NCBI GenBank assembly: GCA_011947345.1
Contig: JAAVTG010000075.1
Coordinates: 372,001 to 436,000 of the forward strand
Length of the DNA: 64,000 nt
Reading direction: 5' to 3'
Source of the DNA: Phytophthora quininea
Taxonomy: Eukaryota; Oomycota; Peronosporomycetes; Peronosporales; Peronosporaceae
Each line of letters begins with the position of its first letter. Within the stretch, counting starts at the first letter, position 1. Below, in pieces: positions 1-9,782 of this stretch. The position numbers and the translations under genes are program-made. The notes under the pieces are model-generated. The model did not search any database, was not told the origin of the DNA, and was given only the letters and a program-made list of their open reading frames with translations.

Positions 1-61
1 TCTCTTTGCTTATTATCATGGAACTTTTCGTCATGAGCACTCGTTTTACTGTCTGCAGGGA

Positions 62-391
62 TTGTTCGTGCGCTTCAGGTGGCTGCCGCACAGTGCATTT
101 TGGTCATGGTTAATCAGGAAACCTTTAACAAAAGGGAAATTCTGTTCACCATGCCTGGACGCAGATATTCTTTGCGTTATAAAATTGGCTATTCAGGAAA
201 CCTTGCGTAGAAGGAGAAACCTGTTCACCGTTGCAGTAGGCGTTGCTTTAATTTGCTACGTCAGGAAACCTTATTGTGAAGGAGAAACCTGTTCGCTGTC
301 GCAGTTATTGACTTTGCGACTCGAGGTGGCTATTCAGGAAAACCTTTGCATTTCGAAAGGGTAAAATTTGTTCACCGTTTTATCATCTCGT
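62..391. repeat. Degenerate tandem repeat, about four units of 68-79 bp
   Basis: The phrase TCAGGAAACCTT, followed by a GAAGGAGAAACCTGTTCACC-like phrase, recurs with unit starts near 114, 193, 261 and 334. Units differ in length and have many substitutions, so this is an old array. A small reading frame spans it only because the repeat lacks stops in that frame; I do not call it a gene. Confidence 0.6.
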
Positions 392-1287
392 ATTGTAGTC
401 TAGCCCGACAGAGGCGTTGAGCTTTCGCTTGTCATTTTCATGCGGTAGGACGGTGGCGAAATATTCGTGCCATCCAGAGGCATGCTTAGAAGCAGTAGCA
501 CAATTGTTGTGCCAGTCCTTATATGCTCATGTAGACATAGACTTTTGTAGTGATAGCCAGCCCGCAGTGGGTCTTACAGCATGTGTGGCATCGGCAGCGG
601 CCGGTATCGCGCATTTGGCGCGGCGTACAGGGCATTGTGCTTCCTGATTGTGTAGCTACTGCTCGGTCTGTGACCGGCACTAAAGAGTGGCATTTCAGCT
701 TGCTCTTCGCTACGGCTCCATGGTCTCTCAGCATGGCAAGTTGCCAGCCAGCACCATGGTAGCAGGGCTCAGATTCTGGCCGATGGCGTGGGCGCTGTGG
801 CTCCATCAAGTTGCCGTGTTTTGGCTTCAGCGTGTCGGCACTGTGGCTCGCCTGCCAGCAGTGCTGGTCTCCGTGGTGGACTGCTCTGATGCGGGCACAG
901 CGGACAACATGGTCTCCCAGTTCTGAAGGCTGTGCCCTCATCACGTGGGTGCTCGTCACGTGGAGGTGTCCGTCGCTCGTGGCAATCGTCTCGCGGCTCC
1001 CGCGTTGGGCACATAACCTATGAAGGTCGTGGATCGTGACCTGGGCGCAGAGGAATTTAGGAGCACTAGAATGGGGACGAAAGCAATGAGGAGAACGGGA
1101 CACTTAGCTGGGAAGAGTGTAGAAGGTTGGTGTATTGTAGCTGGAGGAGGAAAAACCAAGAGTGAGGACTCGGAGGAGCGAAGCGGGGGTGAGTTCCACC
1201 CGCTGAAGCTCTCCTGTCCAATGCCTATACTAAGCCTTGTGAATAAGGAGCTGCGCACAAGAGCGTGGGCGATTCGTAACCTCAACA
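392..1287. other. No recognisable gene
   Basis: Several overlapping frames on both strands are open for 60-190 codons in this GC-rich stretch. None shows a recognisable domain, signal peptide or intron structure. It may be the edge of a decayed element. Confidence 0.4.
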
Positions 1288-2231
1288 CGTCCCATGAAAA
1301 TCGCCAACTCGTGCCAGCTAACGAGTGTCGAATGAGATGAGCAACGACACAGCAGGGACGAGATGGTCAAGTCAAGGTGAGTCGCAATAGCCACCACAAA
1401 AAAGACAGTCTAAGCCTAATCAACACTTCTGCAAGAGCCGGCTGAAAACTCCGCACCAACGTTTATTCTCGCGGAAGTAAACATGTCAGTCGTTGAACCC
1501 CATCGTCGAGACCAATCTCCTCCAGGGTGACGACGACATTGGTGGTGGTGGCGAGGACGACGCTCAACCGCCCTTCGGTTCTGCCTGTCCGATGCCACTG
1601 GAGCCACGCCCAGCCCAGCTCAACCTCGCTCATTCCACAACTTGAGTCGCTCCACCCAAGCGCCCACCCAACCTCTTACCGCCCCTCCGACACACACCAC
1701 CAAGTCCACACAAGCCAACCATGCGCGCCTGCTTCGTTCTCCTCATGGCCACGGCCACCATCTTCGCCAGCTCCAACGCAGCCGTCACGGGATCCAACCC
1801 GACGCACCTCGCCATTTCGGAGGATATCGCTCACCCCACCCACGCCCGCACCGCGGTCGACATATCGGTCAAGCGGGCCCTCCGCGCCGTTGACACCGAC
1901 GACGATGACCTGAAGGTTTCCGATGCTGATACCGACGCTGACGACGTGGACTCGGACGACGAGGAGCGCGGCAGCTTCGACGTGTCCAAGCTCGACAAGG
2001 CACTCAACAGCGACCACTACGCCAAGCAGCTCGTCAAGCGCTGATACAAGACGGACAAGCTGGACGACGCGCAGGTCGCGGCCAACCTGGGCATCAACCT
2101 GCAGTCGTTCAACATGCTGGAGCACAAGTACTCCGACCTGTACTGGAAGTTCTTCAACTACCGCGTGCAGAAGCTCGAGAAGCTGCGCAACAAGGCCAGC
2201 ACGAACCGCAAGTAGACGGTAACGGGGAGAG
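1288..2231. repeat. Segmental duplication, copy 1 (RXLR locus)
   Basis: This matches 6157-7100 at a constant offset of 4,869 bp with only a handful of substitutions. It includes about 430 bp upstream of the effector start, so promoter and gene were copied together. Similarity starts abruptly at CGTCCCATG and fades just after the second stop codon of the effector. Confidence 0.95.
1721..2215 (+). pseudogene. RXLR-dEER effector, copy 1, interrupted by an in-frame TGA
   Basis: The start gives a hydrophobic secretory signal peptide (about residues 1-20), then an acidic linker with RALR at residues 52-55 and DDEER at 79-83. That is the spacing of the RXLR-dEER host-targeting module of Phytophthora effectors. 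The frame stops at a TGA (2042-2044) after 107 codons. The same frame then stays open for 56 codons to a TAG at 2213-2215 and encodes a lysine-, tyrosine- and leucine-rich helical stretch typical of an effector C-terminal domain. The stop falls at the start of that domain, where a conserved aromatic of a WY-type fold would be expected. Signal peptide and RXLR calls rest on visible motifs. Whether the 107-residue product, a readthrough product or nothing is made cannot be told from sequence. Confidence 0.85.
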
Positions 2232-2648
2232 CTCGTTTGAGTGATCTAAGCATGGTACAATATAGATACGCCATTTGTCTGAAAGAGGTGTGAAGCGTGC
2301 TTTTCGATGTGTCTTCGTAGCTTTTAATGCGCATACACTTTCTCTTCTCTTCGCGACGTTTACCGTATCTTAGCGGTCTTAGATGTACGATTGGCCTGTC
2401 CGGCTGCGCTATTACAGCATGTTGGGGGCAAAGACGATAGCTCTTGATTATCGAAGGCTAGCCTTATCGAGTCTCATGATTGAGGCAAGATTGTAGGCTG
2501 CCCCTTAGGGGTGGCGTGGTGGGTGTCAAATCGCTAGCGCTAGCCAACTAGCCGCTGCGCGTTCGACGTCTGGTCGCTGACGACTTGTTCCGTAGCAACA
2601 CGCAGAATGGCCAGACTGACCAAGAGCATCGTCTAAAACTACTTCCTA
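2232..2648. other. Spacer downstream of effector copy 1
   Basis: AT-richer than the effector and with no coding frame I recognise. It probably holds the effector 3' end and the original flank of the LINE insertion site. Confidence 0.4.
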
Positions 2649-2667
2649 CTCTAACTGCTGTCAGTAG
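2649..2667. repeat. LINE target-site duplication, left copy
   Basis: The 19-bp string CTCTAACTGCTGTCAGTAG is repeated perfectly at 5506-5524, directly on both sides of the non-LTR retrotransposon. This is the length expected from target-primed reverse transcription. Confidence 0.93.
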
Positions 2668-5505
2668 ACATGGCGTCTCAACAAACCTTGCTTTTTAGCA
2701 TCCACCGCCGACTATCCTCAGAGGTGACCAGGGATCTTGACAGCGAATTGACACCGGAAGAGTTTGCCTTTGCGATCAAGAAACTAAAACCTCACTCAGC
2801 ACCGGGTCCAGACGGCTTCACCAGTGATTTTTTCCGTCTGGATCCGGACGCGTTTGGAGAAATACTTGCGATAGTTTTTGGATATCAATTGGAACGTGGA
2901 AGTTTACTTCCACATCAGCGATATTCCTCGGTGGCACTACTGTTTAAGAAAGGAGACCGATCTGAACCAGGAAACTTTCGGCCGATCACACTGATGCCCG
3001 TTGAGATCAAGATATTATCACGAGTATTAGTGAATCGTCTTAGACCACACATTTCTAAGTTAGTGCATCCGGATCAAAAGGGTTTTATACCGGGTCGTCG
3101 GATTGACCAGCAGCTAATGCTAGTCCGCGATCTCCAGCACTTAGAAACATTCCAAAACGCAAAGGACTAGCGACGTTCTTGGACTTCGCTAAGGCTTACG
3201 ACCGCGTTAATCGTCCGTACCTCCTTCGAGTTTTGGAACGACAAGGATTTGGGCCTCGGTTTTTGGCGTGGATACGTCTGTTGTACAACGACTCGAAGTG
3301 TTCATTAATGATCAACGGATGGGCGCAGGACTCGCTGACACCAACTCGAGGAGTGAAACAGGGAGATCCATTGTCTCCGTATTTGTTTGCTCTCTCGTTG
3401 GAACCACTAGGAAATTTGTTACGCGCTCAAAGAGATTTAGGTGTCCTGGTGGGACAAACATTACGAGTCCCAGTGGGGTTCTTTGCTGACGACACTGTGC
3501 TATTCTCAAAAGGAAAGAGGGAGCTAGAAGAGCAGCTTCAAATTGTTGATGACTATTGTGGAGGATCTGGAGCTCGGCTGAACCATAACAAAAGTGTGAT
3601 ATTGAGTCTCAACAGTAAACGTTCTGCTCCGCGAGTGTCACCGCTAAAATCACTGAAGCGCGGCGAAACCGTGCGATATCTTGGCATTCCGTTCGGCAAT
3701 GGTGATACTTCAACATTGGTGGCGAATCAACTCGACAAAAATTGATTAAGCGGCTCCAACTTTGGAAAGGCCGAGCGAGAACCCTAATCGGCCGAAGGTT
3801 GATCGCCCAAGCAGAGATTTTGTCATTGCTGTGGTATTTCACAGCTTCTGTGACGATTCCGACCCGGTTCATCAAACGCTGGCAAGGCATTGTGAATCGG
3901 TACGTGTTATACAACCGCGTAAGCACTGGGAAATCTGGGATAAGTATCGTTCAAAAGGACTGGCTGTGAGGCCACGCGAAGCAGACGGCATCGGGGTTCC
4001 TGATGTAGCTACTGTTATTCGTCGCCAGCACTTTCAACTCCTCCAGAACTTTGTATTAGCGATTACTACACACCCAGACGAAGATGACAACGTATGGTAT
4101 CGCCCAATGCTTTACATGATCCAATTACGCTATGGCAACTTCGCCCGCCCGCGATCGAGTGATTTCTTACTTCAAAGCCCACCGAAACCAGCGGGCTGGA
4201 GGTCGAGCATGCTACCTTTGTGGTGGAGACACTTGCTACGGGAGTGGAACAGAATTAAATGGCCAGCCCCGGAGTCGATTCACTACAACAGAATGAAAAC
4301 GCTGCAGAAGGCGTTATTCACCCCAATTTGGTGGAGCAAGTTGCCTGAATTTCAGGTACTGGATACACGAAGCCCAGCAAGTCCGGCGAAGCCCCTGGGG
4401 TCAGGGTCAAATGCCTTTCGAGCGCTCTGTCGGGAACTGGCAAAACATAAAAAGTTATGTTTTGCCGACTTTCTGGGTGCCAATCGAGACTGGCCGTCGT
4501 CAACGGCATTTTTCACGGACGTCTGCTCCGAGATTCATCCAATACTTGGGACGAAAGTGCTTCCGCATGACATTTTCGTGCTCTACCATCAAATGAGCCG
4601 ATTATTTCATCGCTTACTACCGCATCCGGACGAAGGAGGAATGCAGGAAGTAACAAGTACGAATTCACCGCCGATATTTGGAATCAAGGTAAGTAGCTGT
4701 CTCCCAACAGAACCAACTACGCGATTCTTCCCAAATTTGCGATCGCAAGATTGGAAGGTGATTCTCCAGCAAGTTCCGGAGTTGATGCATCATCCGATGG
4801 AAGACCTGGGGTGTCCTCGACAAAGGATTCATGAGACCTTGTCCAGTGTGATTTCTCTACGTGGATATCTACTGCCGGTAATTCATGATGTGATAGTACG
4901 AATGTGCTTCGGAGACCTCACAGTCGGTTCACGACTATACTTCCTCAGAGAACTAAATCCTACCATCCAAAACTGCGTTCGTCCGGAATGCCAGGAGATC
5001 GAAACGGTAGAACACTGTTTTTCACGTGCCCGTTATTAGAACCAATGTGGAGCGAACTATGGAGCCGGTGGTCAACGTTCTTTTGCGTCGATCTAAGCTG
5101 GAGGTTGCTACTCTTCCCAAGATTGCAAGACCTTCGTAGGAACAGGAGAAGTGAGCACAAAGAACTGATACTTCTATGGAGGATCTACACAGCGATTGTG
5201 TTTCATGCAACATGGCGGCTCAGGAACGACATTCATTTCCAGGAAACAACAGCTGAAGTGCCAAATATTCTCAATCTGCTGAACTCGTTCAAGATGCACT
5301 ACCAATTCCTCTACCAACACGCACATGAGCTTCATTGCAACCGCGCTACTGTGGCCCGGGTGCTGCAAAAACTTGGCTTTGATCCGCCAGAAAATAATAT
5401 CCCGGAACCCATTCACCACTTGTGGACGACACGAACGTAACTCTCACGGATAGATACCTTATCACCTTAAGACGAGAAATCCGCTAAACAATCAATTCAA
5501 TTTCT
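2668..5505 (+). mobile_element. 5'-truncated non-LTR (LINE) retrotransposon
   Basis: The element is bounded by a perfect 19-bp direct repeat. It starts abruptly inside the reverse-transcriptase region, so the 5' UTR, any ORF1 and the endonuclease domain are missing. This is the usual outcome of incomplete reverse transcription. The 3' end, after the last coding frame, is short and finishes in an AATCAATTCAATTT-type tail, not a long poly(A). It lies between the two effector copies and shares no sequence with either. Confidence 0.9.
2670..5440 (+). pseudogene. LINE ORF2 fragment: reverse transcriptase and C-terminal domain
   Basis: Reading order across frame changes is: the APGPDGF motif; the GNFRPITL motif; QKGFIPGR; DFAKAYDRVN with the first catalytic aspartate; GVKQGDPLSP; and the catalytic FADDTVLF box. 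A thumb follows, then a long C-terminal region ending in a Cys/His knuckle (C-x4-C...H-C near 4,975-5,025) and a tryptophan-rich tail. Frame changes occur near 3,162, 3,739, 3,900 and 5,020. Three of these sit in A or T runs and each would be cured by one extra base, so they may be base-calling errors. The missing N-terminal endonuclease is a real truncation, shown by the target-site duplication. The element cannot be autonomous. Confidence 0.92.
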
Positions 5506-5524
5506 CTCTAACTGCTGTCAGTAG
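5506..5524. repeat. LINE target-site duplication, right copy
   Basis: Perfect copy of 2649-2667, immediately after the AATTCAATTT tail of the element. Confidence 0.93.
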
Positions 5525-6156
5525 CCGTTGGTTACGACATCACTGCGCCGTGAAAAGCTGATACGAAGAGCGCTCTGAACTTGACCGCGACTTGGTTACG
5601 TGAGTAGAGCTTACAGCAGTGCAGACTTCGACTGAATCATCAACATGCTTCACTTCGCTTGCCAAAAAAGTTATTTTCTGTGTCGCTTCGCTCCTCGGAA
5701 AATCTCCATTACAGGCACTTCGTATCAGTAAAGTAGAGCAAGCCTAACTATTTATTCAAAGTTTGGATAGCGCTTTGTTTATCGGGAATTGCATGCACGT
5801 GTGGCGCATTACCTCCTTTGCACAAGAAGTGCGACTGAGACGCGAAGACGAGTTGTCAAAATCGGTAGCAGCAGAATATCAACAAGGACGGCGAGGCCAG
5901 TTCATTTTGCAACCCTTGATAGCGGAGGTGTACAGCAGGAGCAAATGACCGATTCATGTTGAAAACTTGGCGATGACAGTCAGTGCGTCCAGCCATCGGT
6001 TGTGAACACGTGGGTGTCAACCAGACAGACTTCGGCGCCCGATACTTCGTTGCCTCGATTCTCACTTATTCCTGGTTCAGTCAGACGATGCCACATGTTG
6101 CTGGTCTAAAGTTTAACCTGAACACCTTCTAGCAGCCAACGCATCATTGCCCTTTC
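5525..6156. other. Spacer before effector copy 2
   Basis: Continuation of the pre-insertion spacer. One 61-codon frame (5763-5948) has no recognisable feature, and I see no gene. Confidence 0.4.
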
Positions 6157-7100
6157 CGTCCCATGAAAATCGCCAACTCGTGCCAGCTAACGAGTGTCGA
6201 ATGAGATGAGCAACGACACAGCAGGGACGAGATGGTCAAGTCAAGGTGAGTCGCAATAGCCACCACAAAAAAGACAGTCTAAGCCTAATCAACACTTCTG
6301 CAAGAGCCGGCTGAAAACTCCGCACCAACGTTTATTCTCGCGGAAGTAAACATGTCAGTCGTTGAACCCCATCGTCGAGACCAATCTCCTCCAGGGTGAC
6401 GACGACATTGGTGGTGGTGGCGAGGACGACGCTCAACCGCCCTTCGGTTCTGCCTGTCCGATGCCACTGGAGCCAGGCCCAGCCCAGCTCAACCTCGCTC
6501 ATTCCACAACTTGAGTCGCTCCACCCAAGCGCCCACCCAACCTCTTACCGCCCCTCCGACACACACCACCAAGTCCACACAAGCCAACCATGCGCGCCTG
6601 CTTCGTTCTCCTCATGGCCACGGCCACCATCTTCGCCAGCTCCAACGCAGCCGTCACGGGATCCAACCCGACGCACCTCGCCATTTCGGAGGATATCGCT
6701 CACCCCACCCACGCCCGCACCGCGGTCGACATATCGGTCAAGCGGGCCCTCCGCGCCGTTGACACCGACGACGATGACCTGAAGGTTTCCGATGCTGATA
6801 CCGACGCTGACGACGTGGACTCGGACGACGAGGAGCGCGGCAGCTTCGACGTGTCCAAGCTCGACAAGGCACTCAACAGCGACCACAACGCCAAGCAGCT
6901 CGTCAAGCGCTGATACAAGACGGACAAGCTGGACGACGCGCAGGTCGCGGCCAACCTGGGCATCAACCTGCAGTCGTTCAACATGCTGGAGCACAAGTAC
7001 TCCGACCTGTACTGGAAGTTCTTCAACTACCGCGTGCAGAAGCTCGAGAAGCTGCGCAACAAGGCCAGCACGAGCCGCAAGTAAACGGGAGTGGGGAGAT
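6157..7100. repeat. Segmental duplication, copy 2 (RXLR locus)
   Basis: Matches 1288-2231. Differences I see are one C/G upstream of the start, TAC/AAC before the internal stop, AAC/AGC near the end, and a TAG/TAA terminal stop. Sequence diverges quickly after the terminal stop. Confidence 0.95.
6590..7084 (+). pseudogene. RXLR-dEER effector, copy 2, same in-frame TGA
   Basis: Same architecture as copy 1: signal peptide, RALR at 52-55, DDEER at 79-83, in-frame TGA at 6911-6913, then an open C-terminal stretch to a TAA at 7082-7084. It differs from copy 1 by one residue before the internal stop (Tyr to Asn at residue 100) and one after it (Asn to Ser). Because both copies share the TGA, the stop predates the duplication or was homogenised afterwards. 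The continued openness of the downstream frame in both copies allows recent loss, readthrough, or use of the truncated protein. Confidence 0.85.
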
Positions 7101-8211
7101 CTCGCCTCAGTTTGTTGAAGGCCGCTTTAGCTTATGCATCGAACAATAGATACACGCCATCATTTTGCATGAAAACGTTATGTGTTGATTGGTGGTTCAC
7201 TTTTGTTGAGGACGAAGAGCTCCCAACTACGTGTGGTAAACAAGCTTCTGCAGTGCAGCACCAACAGTAAGAGGTCGTCTCGGAGATCTGCACTGCCGGA
7301 AACGAGTCTTCTTTGCTGTGGAATCAATCGTTGATTGCCGACATAACGCCGCTATCAACCCACCGCGCCAGCGAGATGCCATTAAATCTACGTCACGCTG
7401 TTCTTCCTTACCGTACCTGCCGACTCTAACGTACCGTGACAGCTTGCTTGGTCAATCTTGAAGCAAAGCCCAAATCAACATCCTATGAGCGTCAGATAAG
7501 ATGAGCAGCAGCCATTTGAGACCGCTCAGTCCGTATAGTTTGACCGTGTCGAATCAACGTCCGCGATCCTCAAAAATATGGGGTGCCGTTGTCCCCACAA
7601 GATGATCACGTTGTAGGGTCGTTTTATCCAGCGCCCGAACAAGAGTCGAAGTCTCCGGCAGGGCAGTTGCCTCCAGCGGAAATAAACGTACAGTCAAGAG
7701 CCCGTTAAGTAAACATGCCATTCGTTATGATTTCCGATACTTTATGCAACAAGTTCTGAAAGGTCGCAGCCTAACTACTGGCTTAGTACAACTTACTCTG
7801 ACTTGATTTTTACGGAAAGTGTTGGCTATACTACGACTGGGCTTTTACAGAGACTACATGCTTTACAGCGAAGCCACAATGTACAGCTGATGGATACTTA
7901 CAGCAACTGTTGTTTTTCAAAAAAGATTGGATGGGCTCAGCTGCTCACAACAGCAACCCGACCCCTCATGATGCGTTTCTTGGCGTTGTATGCTTTTGGT
8001 ATGCGCGCCTCTCATCGACGTTCTGGGCATAGTAGGACTTCTGTCGAGCCAGTCTGCGCTCCCTGTCGCTCTGGTACACTTGGGGATTGTATGTGCTTGG
8101 CTCCATCGGGTTAGGGTTTTTATATTAGTGGACGGAGAAAGATCAGGACCGCCTGCCGCCCGTGGCGACCCTCTGGCAGAATCCAAAACGCGCGCGAAAC
8201 GAGCAGGAAGA
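7101..8211. other. Spacer upstream of the nuclease gene
   Basis: No convincing gene. The string at 7792-7811 (CTTACTCTGACTTGATTTTT) recurs almost exactly at 9423-9442, on the other side of the nuclease gene. An open frame runs into the nuclease gene from 7990, but the added N-terminus looks unlike a conserved protein. Confidence 0.4.
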
Positions 8212-9264
8212 ATGGCGAAGGTGAAGATTAGCGAGTCGCTGCAGGCCCAGCTGGAAGCGATGGTAAGGGCGACGTTTGCCGAGTATCTGGATAGACTTCA
8301 ACAGCAAGAGGCCGAGGACGAAGCGCCACCCCGCAAGTCGCCACGCGCCACCCGCCACTCGCCGCGCCTCCAGCAGGCCAAGCTCCAGCAAGAAGAGGTC
8401 GCCTCGTCGCCGTCGAGCTCTGAGGAACATGAGGAGGACACGGAGCCTGAAGAGGAAGAAGACGCGTCGCCAGACAGCACCTCTGTTCCCCGGCCGGTGG
8501 CCCATAGCCGCCGTTCGCGGGAGGAGCGCGTGGCCTTCATCAAGGCAGCTGCCTACCGGAAGTGTGATAGTGTCGGCGAGAAGAGGAAGCACAGTGTGGC
8601 CTTCAACGAGTTCAGGTGGGCGGACATCAGTGACGCGTACAAGGTCGACGACCGGATGCTATCTTTCACGCCGTCGGTTGTGCCACTGCCGCCCGCGAAG
8701 CTGAAGTCCATGGTCGACACCCTCAGCAACTTTGTGGGTACAAGCGATAAGTACGTATCAGAGTGGCTTGAAGAGACGGTCACCTATGTCGTGAAGACCA
8801 TCATGACCACTGCCGGGTCTTGCTTTCCCAAGGACGTCGTTGCGGTGAAAGCACAGGAACCGCTGAAGCTCCAGGCCGGCAAGATGGTGATCAACGGAAA
8901 CGTGGATATGATGGTATGCAAGGGCGCTAGCAAGGTGGTCATGGTGGAAGTCAAGCGGGAGGCAGGGTGCTGGTCACAAGGATTGGCGCAGATGGTGATC
9001 GCAGCAGAGGCGGCGTTGGAGGAGAAACTGGCAGCGAACCCCAAGTCCGATGAGTGTGTGTACGGCCTGCTGACTAACTGCATTTGCTGGCGGTGGCTGC
9101 GACTTGACAAGGATGAAGGCCGTTTCTTCGAATCATACACCGACACCGACATGAGCAAGACGTTTGAGTTCCACGCTGGCGTAGCCCACGGTGTCTTGCA
9201 GCAAGCTCCCATTGTCAAGTCCAGTCGACCGATAGCAAACTCCGATAAGCGTGCACGTCGTTAG
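8212..9264 (+). CDS. Putative PD-(D/E)XK-fold nuclease of the recombinase element
   Basis: Intact 350-codon frame. The start at 8212 is preferred over in-frame 7990 because the upstream residues look random. Residues 1-30 could form a helix. Residues 30-105 are a disordered, charged linker rich in Ser, Glu and Arg. The C-terminal half has a nuclease-like signature: GNVD with Asp232, then a beta strand with VEVK (Glu246, Lys248), then a helix with QGLAQM (Gln256, Gln260). That order fits the D...ExK and Q motifs of PD-(D/E)XK enzymes. It is followed on the + strand by a 36-bp tandem array and then a convergent recombinase gene. Oomycete Crinkler effectors also use this fold, but no signal or LFLAK-type N-terminus is visible. 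Fold call is inference; substrate unknown. Confidence 0.6.
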   Translation: MAKVKISESLQAQLEAMVRATFAEYLDRLQQQEAEDEAPPRKSPRATRHSPRLQQAKLQQEEVASSPSSSEEHEEDTEPEEEEDASPDSTSVPRPVAHSRRSREERVAFIKAAAYRKCDSVGEKRKHSVAFNEFRWADISDAYKVDDRMLSFTPSVVPLPPAKLKSMVDTLSNFVGTSDKYVSEWLEETVTYVVKTIMTTAGSCFPKDVVAVKAQEPLKLQAGKMVINGNVDMMVCKGASKVVMVEVKREAGCWSQGLAQMVIAAEAALEEKLAANPKSDECVYGLLTNCICWRWLRLDKDEGRFFESYTDTDMSKTFEFHAGVAHGVLQQAPIVKSSRPIANSDKRARR

Positions 9265-9279
9265 CTGTAACTAATTTAT

Positions 9280-9423
9280 TTACTTCAACTCTCGATCTTA
9301 CGGCAGTTGCATACCTTACTTCGACTCTCAATCTTACGGCAGTTGCATATCTTACTTCGACTCTCAATCTTACGGCAGTTGGATACCTTACTTCAACTCT
9401 CGATCTTACGGCAGTTGGATACC
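9280..9423. repeat. Four tandem copies of a 36-bp unit
   Basis: Units at 9280-9315, 9316-9351, 9352-9387 and 9388-9423 have exactly constant length and only scattered substitutions. Each holds CTTACGGCAGTTG. A partial fifth unit follows. The array starts 15 bp after the nuclease stop codon. Confidence 0.95.
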
Positions 9424-9454
9424 TTACTCTGACTAGATTTTTGACTTTGATTCT

Positions 9455-9775
9455 ATTTGTACCGCGTGTCCCGCGGGTGTCCCATTCCCCTCCGACGCAC
9501 GAAGACGGTAGAAGATCGTGGGTGGACGACTGTCATGCATTGTACCTCTGTACCGCGCGGGACAAGTGCGTTTTGAGGTAGCTACTTTTTTCTCTCGACG
9601 CACACTCCATCGTACTCTCCCTCCTCTTTTTATTTTTTTACTTTCAACTATAAAAAGTAAGTGGGACAAGAGGTACAAGTGAGAAAACAGGTGCGAGAGC
9701 ACGTCTGACTTGTGAAAGATCGCGCGAAAGATCGCGGGACAAACGTGGGATAGGCGCGGTACACGCGGTACAAAC
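9455..9775. repeat. Short iterated GCGGGACA-type motifs between nuclease and recombinase
   Basis: Copies of GGGACA, usually within CGCGGGACAA, occur in both orientations near 9468, 9480, 9559, 9663 and 9736. GGTAC/GTACC words sit beside several of them. The cluster lies directly beyond the 3' end of the recombinase gene, where recombination or replication sites could be. It is non-coding. Confidence 0.55.
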
Positions 9776-9782
9776 TAACTGT

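Noticed and set aside
519..1103. 194-codon minus-strand frame
   Set aside because: Composition looks random, with no domain, signal or splice logic, and equally long frames overlap on the other strand.
1676..2125. 149-codon frame antisense to the RXLR effector (also at 6545-6994)
   Set aside because: Mirror of the acidic codons of the effector; explained by codon bias.
2649..5524. The 19-bp direct repeats as a recombination site for the effector duplication
   Set aside because: They flank the LINE exactly, which explains them; the effector copies start and end elsewhere.
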